NCBI RefSeq assembly: GCF_900215575.1 | Contig: NZ_OBEJ01000004.1 | Span: 62,001 to 126,000, forward strand | Source of the DNA: Natronoarchaeum philippinense | GTDB taxonomy: Archaea > Halobacteriota > Halobacteria > Halobacteriales > Natronoarchaeaceae | Length of the DNA: 64,000 bases | Reading direction: 5' to 3' | Part shown: positions 17,920-24,722 of the stretch, in pieces | How the letters are laid out: each line of letters starts with the position of its first letter | Numbering within the stretch: position 1 is the stretch's first letter | Position numbers and translations under genes: made by a program | The notes under the pieces: model-generated | Seen by the model: the letters and a program-made list of their open reading frames with translations, nothing else | Databases searched by the model: none | Told to the model about the DNA's origin: nothing

Positions 17920-17987
17920 ACCCCCCTCCCCCTCCCCCTCCTCCCCCATATTGCCACCTCCCACTCTTCACATCGGAAACGTGGTGT

Positions 17988-18119
17988 GTCTCGACAGGCT
18001 CGTCTCGACAGGCTCGCCTCGACAGGCTAACTGTGCCACAACATAACCGCCGCCCGAAAACTGTGTCACAATACAACCGACGCCCGAAAGCCGACTACGC
18101 GAAGGCCGACTACGCGCTA
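17988..18119. repeat. Three adjacent tandem repeat sets beside the origin
   Basis: Three 14-nt units of the type GTCTCGACAGGCTC (17988-18029) are followed by two 30-nt units beginning ACTGTGCCACAA (18030-18089) and two 15-nt units beginning GCCGACTACGCG (18090-18119). The last overlaps the stop codon of the small gene ending at 18117. They may be slippage products or protein-binding iterons; function unknown. Confidence 0.8.
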
Positions 18120-18377
18120 TTCTGTCAGTCGCTCGTTTTGCTGTGCACTTTCGCTCGTGGCAGTTCGCTGCTGGCGCACCCGTGCCAGCGCCTCGAAGTA
18201 GTGGTCGATCTCGCGGTCCCGTTCGTCCAGAATCGTCTCTAACTCCCGCCGAGAGAGTTCGACCGGGAACGTCATTGCAACCTTGACGTCTTCGCCGTCG
18301 AGGCCGATCATCACCTGTCGGTCGCCGCCGTCGCGGTGCCAACTGACGTGTACCTGCTCTGGATCAATCGTCGACAT
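18117..18377 (-). CDS. Small hypothetical protein in glmS operon
   Basis: An 86-residue protein starting MSTIDPEQVHVSWHRDG; the start at 18377 is 1 nt from the glmS stop, so it is almost certainly co-transcribed. It has a beta-rich N-terminal half (VMIGLDGEDVKVAMTFPVELS) and a charged helical C-terminal half ending in a Gln/Glu-rich tail. I do not recognise the family. Close coupling suggests a role in, or regulation of, amino-sugar supply, but nothing in the sequence proves it. Confidence 0.6.
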   Translation of the reverse strand: MSTIDPEQVHVSWHRDGGDRQVMIGLDGEDVKVAMTFPVELSRRELETILDERDREIDHYFEALARVRQQRTATSESAQQNERLTE

Positions 18378-18378
18378 C

Positions 18379-20304
18379 TTACTCGACCGTGACACTTTTG
18401 GCCAGATTTCGGGGCTTGTCGATCGGGCGATCCAGATGATCGGCGACGTGGTACGCGACGAGTTGCAGTTGGACGTTCGCTAGAACGGCAGCGATGTCGG
18501 GGTGAGCGTCGGGAATCGTCAGCGTGGCGTCGGCGGTGTCGATCACCTCGTGGTTGGTCTCGCTGACGACCGCGATCACCGGCGCCCCGCGAGCTTGCAC
18601 CTCGCGGACGTTGCTTAGCGTCTTTTCGGTGTGCCGACCGGTGAATACGGCGAACACCGGTGTGTTCGGCGTCACAAGCGCGAGCGGCCCGTGTTTGAGC
18701 TGTCCGGCGGCGAACCCCTCCGCGTGCTCGTAGGTGATCTCCTTGAACTTCAGCGCGCCTTCGCAGGCGACCGGGTGAGCGACGCCGCGGCCGATGAAGA
18801 AATACGAGTCCATCCCGCGATAGCGGTCGACGACCTCCATCGCGCGGGTCTCGTCGAGCACACGTTGGACCGCATCGGGAAGCGTCGACAGCTCCGCGAG
18901 CAACTGGTCGTCCTCACCGCCGGCATCTGCCACGTCGCCGGCGATCCGTTCGGCCAGCAGCGCAAGCGTTGCGACTTGCGAGGAGAACGTCTTCGTCGCG
19001 GCGACGCCGATCTCCGGCCCGGCGCGGATGAACATCGCGTCGTCGCACTCTCTGGCAGCCGTCGACCCGACGACGTTGGTCAGCGCCAGCGTGCGAGCGC
19101 CCCGTTCGGCAGCTCGGCGCAGCGACTCTAAGGTATCTGCGGTCTCGCCGCTCTGGGTGACGCCGATGACCAGCGTGTCGTCATCGACGGGTGCGGGCGC
19201 CATGGCGTACTCGCCGGCCCGAAACGTCTGGGCGGCGACGCCGCGCCGGGCGAGCAACTGTTGGCCGTACAGCGCCGCGTGGTAGCTCGTTCCGCATGCG
19301 ACGAACTGGATCGCAGAAACGTCGGTAAACGTGCCCGGCGGACACGCTTCGAGGCTGACACCCTCCGGGTTGTTCTTCTCGCTGTTCGCCCCGTTCGACC
19401 CCGCGTTGATGTCGCCTGAACCGTCCGCAACGTTTCCATCGCTGTCGTTCCCGCTGTCGATTTGCCTGCCGCTGTCGTCCGTGTCGTCGATCCGCCCCTC
19501 GACCGTCTGGGCCAGCGCGGTGGGTTGCTCGCTGATCTCCTTGCGCATGTAATGGTCGTACCGGCCCTTCTCGGCATCTTCGGCGACCCAGTCGACCGTC
19601 CGGACTTCGCGGTCCAGCGGCCGCCCGTCAGCGTCGACGATCTCGTACCCGTCCTCGGTGATCGACACGACATCGCCGTCTTCGAGGTAGACGACGCGGT
19701 CGGTGAACTCCAAGAACGCGGGGACATCGCTTGCGAGGTAGTGGCAATCCTCGTCGATCCCCAACACCAGCGGCGAGCCCTGCCGCGTGGCGTAGACGGC
19801 GTCGCCGTCGGCAGTCATCGCGGCGATGGCGTAGCTTCCCTGTAGCTGCGTGGCCATCCGTCGGAACGCGATGTCGAGCGCCAGCCCGCGGTCGACGTGC
19901 TCTTCGAGCAGATGAGGAATCACTTCGGTGTCGGTGTCGCTCTCGAACCGATGGCCGCGCTCGCGGAGATCGGCTTTGAGCGCTTCGTGATTCTCGATAA
20001 TGCCGTTGTGGACGACGGCGATTTCCTCCGTGCAGTCGGTGTGTGGGTGGGCGTTTTCGTCCGTCGGCGGCCCGTGGGTGCTCCAGCGCGTGTGCCCGAT
20101 CCCCATTGATCCCGAGGGTGGAGACCGCTCGATGCGATCTTTCAGGCGGTCGATTTTCCCCTCGCGCTTGTGGACCGAGAGGCCGTGACCGTTGCGAACT
20201 GCAACGCCAGCGGAGTCGTAGCCACGATACTCTAGGTTTTCGAGGCCGGTCAGCAGTTCGTCGACGGCGTCGCCGCGACCGACTCGTGCGGTGATGCCAC
20301 ACAT
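18379..20304 (-). CDS. glmS: Glutamine-fructose-6-phosphate aminotransferase
   Basis: A 641-residue enzyme making glucosamine-6-phosphate for UDP-GlcNAc-derived sugars. Cys2 (MCGITARVG) is the glutaminase nucleophile, and LEYRGYDSAGVAV, GIGHTRWSTHG and NGIIENHEALK are N-terminal amidotransferase motifs. The two SIS domains contain ACGTSYHAALYGQQL, VTQSGETADTLESLR and GRGVAHPVACEGALKFKEITYEHAEGF, ending in KSVTVE. A run of Asp, Ser, Asn and Gly of about 50 residues (about 268-320) separates the two halves and looks like a lineage-specific insert. A repeat-rich 77-codon frame and an ATAACAAAG box lie upstream. It could supply the glycan-assembly cluster. Confidence 0.95.
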   Translation of the reverse strand: MCGITARVGRGDAVDELLTGLENLEYRGYDSAGVAVRNGHGLSVHKREGKIDRLKDRIERSPPSGSMGIGHTRWSTHGPPTDENAHPHTDCTEEIAVVHNGIIENHEALKADLRERGHRFESDTDTEVIPHLLEEHVDRGLALDIAFRRMATQLQGSYAIAAMTADGDAVYATRQGSPLVLGIDEDCHYLASDVPAFLEFTDRVVYLEDGDVVSITEDGYEIVDADGRPLDREVRTVDWVAEDAEKGRYDHYMRKEISEQPTALAQTVEGRIDDTDDSGRQIDSGNDSDGNVADGSGDINAGSNGANSEKNNPEGVSLEACPPGTFTDVSAIQFVACGTSYHAALYGQQLLARRGVAAQTFRAGEYAMAPAPVDDDTLVIGVTQSGETADTLESLRRAAERGARTLALTNVVGSTAARECDDAMFIRAGPEIGVAATKTFSSQVATLALLAERIAGDVADAGGEDDQLLAELSTLPDAVQRVLDETRAMEVVDRYRGMDSYFFIGRGVAHPVACEGALKFKEITYEHAEGFAAGQLKHGPLALVTPNTPVFAVFTGRHTEKTLSNVREVQARGAPVIAVVSETNHEVIDTADATLTIPDAHPDIAAVLANVQLQLVAYHVADHLDRPIDKPRNLAKSVTVE

Positions 20305-20307
20305 CGG

Positions 20308-20541
20308 TTATCGAACCTCCGTGCCGGCGTCTGTCTGTCTGCCGCCGTGGTCGCCGCCCTGTCTGCCGCCGTGGTCGCAGCCGTCAGTCTCGCGGACGCG
20401 TGCGGGCCGGATGGACTGGGTGTGGCCAAGCCGGTTGTTGCGGACAGGCTGCCGGCTGTTGCGGATAGGCTGGCTGTTGCGGGCAGGCTGGTTGTTGCGT
20501 GTGTGGTGCGTTCGGTCGTCTCGTGAGTGCGTTTCGGACAT
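20308..20541 (-). CDS. Possible repeat-rich 77-residue leader protein upstream of glmS
   Basis: A frame of 77 codons ending 3 nt before the glmS ATG. It contains in-frame repeats: QPARNS/QPIRNSR/QPVRNNR and two copies of (C/G)DHGGRQ. The peptide is basic and His/Asn-rich, unlike neighbouring acidic proteins. The underlying DNA is tandemly repeated (18-21-nt units at about 20431-20497, two 24-nt units at about 20333-20380). It could be a translated leader controlling glmS or simply repeat DNA in a long 5' leader. Confidence 0.35.
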   Translation of the reverse strand: MSETHSRDDRTHHTRNNQPARNSQPIRNSRQPVRNNRLGHTQSIRPARVRETDGCDHGGRQGGDHGGRQTDAGTEVR

Positions 20542-20608
20542 GGATTTCTCGCGCGGTACGCCCCGGCGGTGCCGGGAACCGGATACTGACCCTGTCCGTT
20601 GGGGCGCC

Positions 20609-20617
20609 CTTTGTTAT
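20609..20617 (-). promoter_or_regulatory. ATAACAAAG promoter box 5 (glmS unit)
   Basis: The exact 9-mer on the minus strand, followed by GGGC, about 67 nt before the 77-codon frame and about 300 nt before glmS. It links glmS to the same possible promoter class as the glycan-assembly genes. Confidence 0.45.
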
Positions 20618-20755
20618 TGATCAGGTGCCATTACGGCAGAACATCCCTAGCACGGATAGGTTGGTTTTAGGACCTGTGAACGGTCTGTGACGCGGCTCAC
20701 TGACCAGAACAGCAAGCCTCCCCTAGCTCGCCACGCCCACTAGCTCGTCACATGC
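20618..20755. other. Intergenic, short repeats
   Basis: No gene seen. Three near-copies of TAGCTCG(C/T)CA occur between about 20727 and 20766; the last covers the stop codon of the gene ending at 20756. Confidence 0.5.
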
Positions 20756-21346
20756 CTAGCTCGCCATTGAGTGCGCCACAGCACAGCCCGACAGCGCTGC
20801 GATCATGCCCAACACGATCGCCGTCTGGATCCACGCAGCGGGGAACAGCCCGGCCTGTCCGATCAGAAAGAGCCCGGCACCGATGAGCGTGATGCTCAGG
20901 TAGTACCGCGGCCAGACGGTCTCATCGTTGCTCTGGTTGTCGAGGTACTCGTCGAGTTGGTCGGCGTTCTCGCCCAACTCGATCGTTCCGCGGTTGCGAT
21001 CGAAGGCGACGATGTCGGCGTCGTCCATCTTCGGTAGGTGGCACTGATAGAGCCCGACGTACACCCGCTTTCGCTCCCCCGAGGTCAGCGCTGCGACCGA
21101 TTTGTCGTTTTCGAGCGCGGCGACATGTTCCGCGAGCTCGCCGAGGTCGACGGAGTCGTTCTCCTCTCGCCTGACGTATCGCAGTACGAGCCGCCTGCGC
21201 TTGTTTTTCAGTATCTCGAAGACGATGTCGAGCGGCAGCGGCTCGGGCTCGACCGCTTGCTCTTCTTCAGCCTCTTCGTTCTGTTCACCGTCGCCCCCGT
21301 CGCCCGTGCGTTCCGTCTCCGGAACGTCCAGATCACTGCTGGTCAT
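20756..21346 (-). CDS. DUF7344-like winged-helix membrane-anchored regulator
   Basis: A 196-residue protein. A Glu-rich leader (about 1-38) precedes a winged-helix domain (FEILKNKRRRLVLRYVR, about 45-61, then VDLGELAEHVAALEN and LYQCHLPKMDDADIVAFDRNRGTIEL), the pattern of haloarchaeal DUF7344-type proteins. Two hydrophobic segments follow (YYLSITLIGAGLFLIGQAGLF and WIQTAIVLGMIAALSGCAV), so the DNA-binding-type domain would sit at the inner membrane face. Ligand and target are unknown. A relative without membrane segments lies at 21801-22202, transcribed divergently. Confidence 0.7.
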   Translation of the reverse strand: MTSSDLDVPETERTGDGGDGEQNEEAEEEQAVEPEPLPLDIVFEILKNKRRRLVLRYVRREENDSVDLGELAEHVAALENDKSVAALTSGERKRVYVGLYQCHLPKMDDADIVAFDRNRGTIELGENADQLDEYLDNQSNDETVWPRYYLSITLIGAGLFLIGQAGLFPAAWIQTAIVLGMIAALSGCAVAHSMAS

Positions 21347-21800
21347 ACACCCCGTTCTCGTACATTGCCACCACTTGGTTCGTTGTGTGCTCGCACGATT
21401 CGTACATCCCCATCATGTTCTCTCGGTGACTTGCTGTCGTTTCTCCCCGTAGACAGACCGTTGTGTCCGTCGCCGTCGTTCTGTACGATTGAGTAATCAA
21501 CCCCCCTCATTTTAAAGTTAATTAAACCAAGGTGATGCTTCCGAAGTTTCTTGAGTGGGTCTCCCTACTCGCTGCAACTGACTCGCTACTCGATCGCTGT
21601 CATAGGTAGGTCGCCGCTACGAGTTTCGGCATCGAGAGGTCGTGTCCGACTCGTATCGCCGCTACGGCGCCGCCAGTGATCTACTGGCGGGCCACCGCGA
21701 TGATCGACCGCCTCGACCGTCGAGTAGGTCATCGCTACCGACAGTTTCGATTGACAAGGAAACGTATACTTACATCCGGGAGGCGAGCAGTTCGACAGCG
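21347..21800. other. Intergenic between divergent regulator genes
   Basis: Contains an AT-rich element with TTAATTAA near 21520, oriented to serve the minus-strand gene after a long leader, and GTATACTTA near 21764, about 30 nt before the ATG at 21801. In-frame codons upstream of 21801 exist but are Ser/Arg-rich and unlike a protein domain. Nothing else is recognised. Confidence 0.5.
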
Positions 21801-22202
21801 ATGTCGGAGAACGACGGTCCCGAACTAGGTGACACATCGCTCGACGCGTCTGCTGACCGCGGCGACGCCGCTATCGGCTTCGATCAGTTGTTTTCGCTCC
21901 TTGCGAGCGCTCGACGCCGACACGCACTGTACTGTCTCGCGGCGGCGACGGCGTCGTCGACGTTGACTACGGCCGAACTGGCAGACCGGCTCGCCGTCCT
22001 CGAAGCACGCGCAACGGACGACCGACCCTCGCGTACCGAGATTGAACTGACGCTGCGTCATTCCCACCTTCCAAAACTCGACGACGCCGACGTGATCGAC
22101 TACGATCCCGAGCAGTCGGTCGTGCTCTATCGCGGTGGACGACGTGCGGATCGGTGGATCGACCGAGTAATGGACGCAGAACTCGCCACGACACCGGACT
22201 GA
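21801..22202 (+). CDS. DUF7344-like winged-helix protein
   Basis: A 133-residue protein starting MSENDGPELG. The winged-helix core (LFSLLASARRRHALYCLAAA, about 35-54; LTTAELADRLAVLE; LTLRHSHLPKLDDADVIDYDPEQSVVLY) matches the haloarchaeal DUF7344 pattern and the neighbouring gene at 20756-21346. There is no membrane segment. The ATG at 21801 is preferred to an upstream in-frame start because of the TATA-like GTATACTTA about 30 nt before it. Probably a transcription regulator; target unknown. Confidence 0.7.
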   Translation: MSENDGPELGDTSLDASADRGDAAIGFDQLFSLLASARRRHALYCLAAATASSTLTTAELADRLAVLEARATDDRPSRTEIELTLRHSHLPKLDDADVIDYDPEQSVVLYRGGRRADRWIDRVMDAELATTPD

Positions 22203-22270
22203 ACGGTCGTTTTTGCTGTAATCTCGGCGTTTTCGCCACAATGTTTTTATCGCCCGAGGTATTCTACCAT

Positions 22271-22327
22271 ATGACAGGGATGCGTTCCCGAGTAGCCGTG
22301 GTGCCAGCAACCCACTTGCCCCCATGA
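22271..22327 (+). CDS. Possible 18-residue leaderless upstream ORF before HalOD1 gene
   Basis: The ATG at 22271 lies about 24 nt after the TATA-like TTTTTAT at 22244-22250, the right distance for a leaderless start. The frame ends with a TGA overlapping the HalOD1 ATG (ATGA at 22324-22327). It is either a coupling leader peptide or chance. Confidence 0.35.
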   Translation: MTGMRSRVAVVPATHLPP

Positions 22328-22617
22328 AAGATACAGACTACCACGCCGGCCGCGGCGGGCCCAGCTCCGACGAGCATCGATTCGAGTGGGACGAGGACGC
22401 TCCGCCCAGCGTTGCCGTCATTGAGGCGGTCGCGTCTATCTCCGATCGTGACCCGATCGAACTGGATCCATTACACGGATACGTCGACCCCGACGCTCTC
22501 GACGCCATCTTCGAGCGCGACGACGCCAACCCCGTGATCGGTCGGGTTTCATTTCGATTTGAGGAGCATCTCGTCGTCGTCAACAGCGCTGGCGAGATTC
22601 TCGTGTACCCTCCGTGA
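22324..22617 (+). CDS. HalOD1 output-domain protein
   Basis: A 97-residue protein matching the HalOD1 output domain: SVAVIEAVASISDRDPIELDPLHGYVDPDALDAIFE (about 29-64), followed by a short beta hairpin (GRVSFRFEEHLVVVNSAGEILVY). The domain is common in haloarchaeal signalling proteins, here as a single-domain form. A second HalOD1 gene lies at 40511-40777. Molecular function is not established. Confidence 0.8.
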   Translation: MKDTDYHAGRGGPSSDEHRFEWDEDAPPSVAVIEAVASISDRDPIELDPLHGYVDPDALDAIFERDDANPVIGRVSFRFEEHLVVVNSAGEILVYPP

Positions 22618-22759
22618 CCACGCTCCGATTTCTGTCATCGCCTCGTGACTCTGGTCGTCGTTTAGCCGCCGCACCACTTCCCCGGAAGAAATTGGGCCGC
22701 GAGCGTGCCGCCGAAGCCGAGCATCGCAACCATCTCAACTGCAGTGTTCTCTCGCGGCG

Positions 22760-23722
22760 TTACTGTTCGCCCATCGCCTCGACTTGCTCTTGATATCGGT
22801 TCCTGATCGTGACGACGGTGACCTGCGCCACGTCGGCGACCTCCCGTTGGGTGAGCTCCTGATCGCAGCGCTGGGCAGCCAGATAGATCGCCGCTGCCGC
22901 ACAGCCCGTTGGGGATTTCCCGGAGTGGAGACCGCTTTTGACGGTCACGTCGACAATTTCCTTTGCGAGCTGTCGGACCTCTTCGTCGATCTCGAGTTGG
23001 GAGCAAAACCGCGGCAGGTACTGCTTGGGATCGACCGGCTCCATCACGAGATTCAACTGCTGAGAGATGTGTCGGTACGTCCTTCCGATCTCCTTTCGCT
23101 CGACTCGGGAGACCTCCGCGACTTCGTCGAGACTGCGAGGGATCTCTTCCTGCCGACAGGCGGCATACAGCGCTGCCGTCGCGACGCCCTCGATCGAGCG
23201 CCCTCGGATCAGGTCGGCGTCGAGCGCCTTCTGGTAGATGACGCTTGCGACCTCTCGGACCGAGTGTGGCACGCCGAGCGCGCTCGACATCCGCGAGATT
23301 TCCGAGAGCGCCTGTTTGAGGTTTCGCTCACCGGCATCGCCGGTTCGGATCCGCTGTTGCCACTTGCGCAGCCGTCGCATTCGGCTGCGCTGTTCCGGTC
23401 TGATCGTCCGTCCGTGGGCGTCCTTGTCTCGCCAGTCGATTTTGGTCGTCAGCCCCTGATCGTGCATCAACTCGGTCGTCGGTGCACCCACGCGGGAGCG
23501 CTCTTGACGCTCTGAGTGGTTGAACGCCCGCCACTCCGGGCCGTAGTCGATTGTCTCGTCTTCGACGACCAGACCGCACTCGTCGCAGACGAGCTCGTGC
23601 CGATCGGAGTTGTGAACGAGCGTTCCCGAGTTACACTCGGAACACGTCGACCCTTCGCGGGCCTCCTCTTCTGTTTCGTCCCCGTGTTGCTTCGGTCGGC
23701 TGTATGTGTTTATTTTTGACAT
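22760..23722 (-). CDS. tfb: Transcription initiation factor TFB
   Basis: A 320-residue TFIIB homologue. The zinc ribbon uses Cys27, Cys30, Cys46 and Cys49 (CSECNSGTL ... CDECG). A B-finger region (DYGPEWRAFNHSERQERSRVGAP) follows, then two cyclin-like repeats (about 115-210 and 215-310). It recruits RNA polymerase with TBP. Haloarchaea carry several tfb genes; this one could have selective targets. A TATA-like AATATAAATG lies about 40 nt upstream of the start. Confidence 0.95.
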   Translation of the reverse strand: MSKINTYSRPKQHGDETEEEAREGSTCSECNSGTLVHNSDRHELVCDECGLVVEDETIDYGPEWRAFNHSERQERSRVGAPTTELMHDQGLTTKIDWRDKDAHGRTIRPEQRSRMRRLRKWQQRIRTGDAGERNLKQALSEISRMSSALGVPHSVREVASVIYQKALDADLIRGRSIEGVATAALYAACRQEEIPRSLDEVAEVSRVERKEIGRTYRHISQQLNLVMEPVDPKQYLPRFCSQLEIDEEVRQLAKEIVDVTVKSGLHSGKSPTGCAAAAIYLAAQRCDQELTQREVADVAQVTVVTIRNRYQEQVEAMGEQ

Positions 23723-24638
23723 GGTTGCGTCGGAGCCGTTCGTCCCCTCGAGGATACATTTATATTGGATGGCACCGCTGAGGGGTACTTAATCATCAGT
23801 GCTGTTCGTTAGCGTAACGGCGTCTCGCACCCTTAGTTATAAACTCGCTACAGCGAACCGCTGCGAACGTCCGGAAGCTTACCGCGGCGGCGGATTATAC
23901 GGTGTCTACGCTAAGTATGCACTACCGACCTCACGCTGCGCGTAGTGCGCCGACATGACAACGAACTGCCTCCCGACTCCACGGAGTCGCTTCGGTCAGT
24001 TGCTGACAGCAGACAGTGCCGCTACTTCGATCTCACTAACTGGCCCCAAACGTCCGGTGGCAGCGACGGTGTGTTCGTTCTCTCCCACAGTGCCCGTAGA
24101 AATAACTCTATACCATACATTATTTTTATTTTATACTTCAATCGACAGCTGTCGAACCTCGGACCGGGAGTCACAGTAATAAATCACGGCACAGTCGATC
24201 ACCAGCACTGCGTTGTTCGCGGACTCCAACGGCCAACATCGAAACACCTCCGACGAATCGTTCGCTGATCGCTTGCGCTCCTCCGGAGGCCGGGCTTTTG
24301 ACAGCTGTTAGCTGCAGTATATACAAACCGTGCGCGAACCCATCCCGCATAGTACGTTCGGAGAGCACGTACGGTGTTTCCGTCTGGCTTCTGTCCGTTC
24401 TCCAGCCTTGTTTCTGTCCGTTCTCCGGCCTTGTTTCTGTCCGTTCTCCAGCCTCGCTCTGTCGGCTCCCGAGTCCCGTTTCTGCCCATTTTTGGGCTGT
24501 CGCGGTGATCACCGTCTAATCAATCGGGAGCCGAAGCACGAGGCGATGCCACTGCTCTGTTCCACCTACTGCCTACCTGCTCGTCTTCCCTGCATCTCAC
24601 CCCGATTACACCAAAGCACCATCTATATATTCCTGTTG
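23723..24638. other. Long intergenic region without a convincing gene
   Basis: About 0.9 kb between tfb and the GH2 gene. Frames up to about 113 codons exist on both strands but lack acidic composition and family features. It holds the tfb promoter, a 7-nt inverted repeat GCACTAC/GTAGTGC (23919-23948), an AT-rich patch (24100-24140) and the 23-nt tandem repeat at 24389-24457. I see no RNA gene. Confidence 0.5.
24389..24457. repeat. 23-nt tandem repeat, three units
   Basis: Units of TTCTGTCCGTTCTCC(A/G)GCCTTGT type run at 24389-24411, 24412-24434 and 24435-24457, differing at only a few bases. Noncoding; function unknown. Confidence 0.85.
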
Positions 24639-24664
24639 GAAATATTTCACACTACCTTTTTATA
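24639..24664 (+). promoter_or_regulatory. GH2 promoter with palindrome GAAATATTTC
   Basis: The 10-nt palindrome GAAATATTTC (24639-24648) lies just upstream of a strong TATA element TTTTATAC (24657-24664). The expected transcript start is near 24687, where an ATG of an 11-codon frame lies. Confidence 0.6.
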
Positions 24665-24686
24665 CGAACAGTTGACAACTCATCGT

Positions 24687-24722
24687 ATGCAAACGTTATC
24701 TGTACAGGGGCGATCCGGGTGA
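24687..24722 (+). CDS. Possible 11-residue leaderless upstream ORF before GH2 gene
   Basis: ATG 24687 is about 23-27 nt downstream of the TATA element. The frame (MQTLSVQGRSG) stops at TGA 24720-24722, overlapping the GTG start of the GH2 gene. It could couple initiation of the GTG to upstream translation. Confidence 0.35.
   Translation: MQTLSVQGRSG

Larger units (their letters stand above)
17450..17946. other. Replication origin: inverted ORBs with G-tracts around an AT-rich core
   Basis: The region upstream of orc1 has the layout of a haloarchaeal origin. The 13-mer CCAGAGTGTAAAT occurs on the plus strand at 17550-17562 and on the minus strand at 17907-17919. Each copy has a long G-tract on its outer side (17536-17546, and C-tracts 17920-17946). 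Between them about 17600-17760 is very AT-rich (for example AAAATATATAATAA near 17739-17752), a likely unwinding element. A weaker copy, GGCAGAGTGTAAT, lies at 17483-17495, and a related sequence at 17454-17477. No gene is convincing in this stretch. Confidence 0.75.

Noticed and set aside
20305-20620. A glmS-type ribozyme in the glmS leader
   Set aside because: The leader is repeat DNA without the conserved ribozyme core, and such ribozymes are known from bacteria, not archaea.
22662-22733. A tiny hydrophobic frame (MVAMLGFGGTLAAQFLPGK...) after tfb
   Set aside because: Only 23 codons with no promoter or ribosome-binding evidence; could be real but cannot be supported.
23945-24512. Frames of 107 and 113 codons on both strands before the GH2 gene
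   Set aside because: Non-acidic composition, no motifs, one built from the 23-nt tandem repeat.
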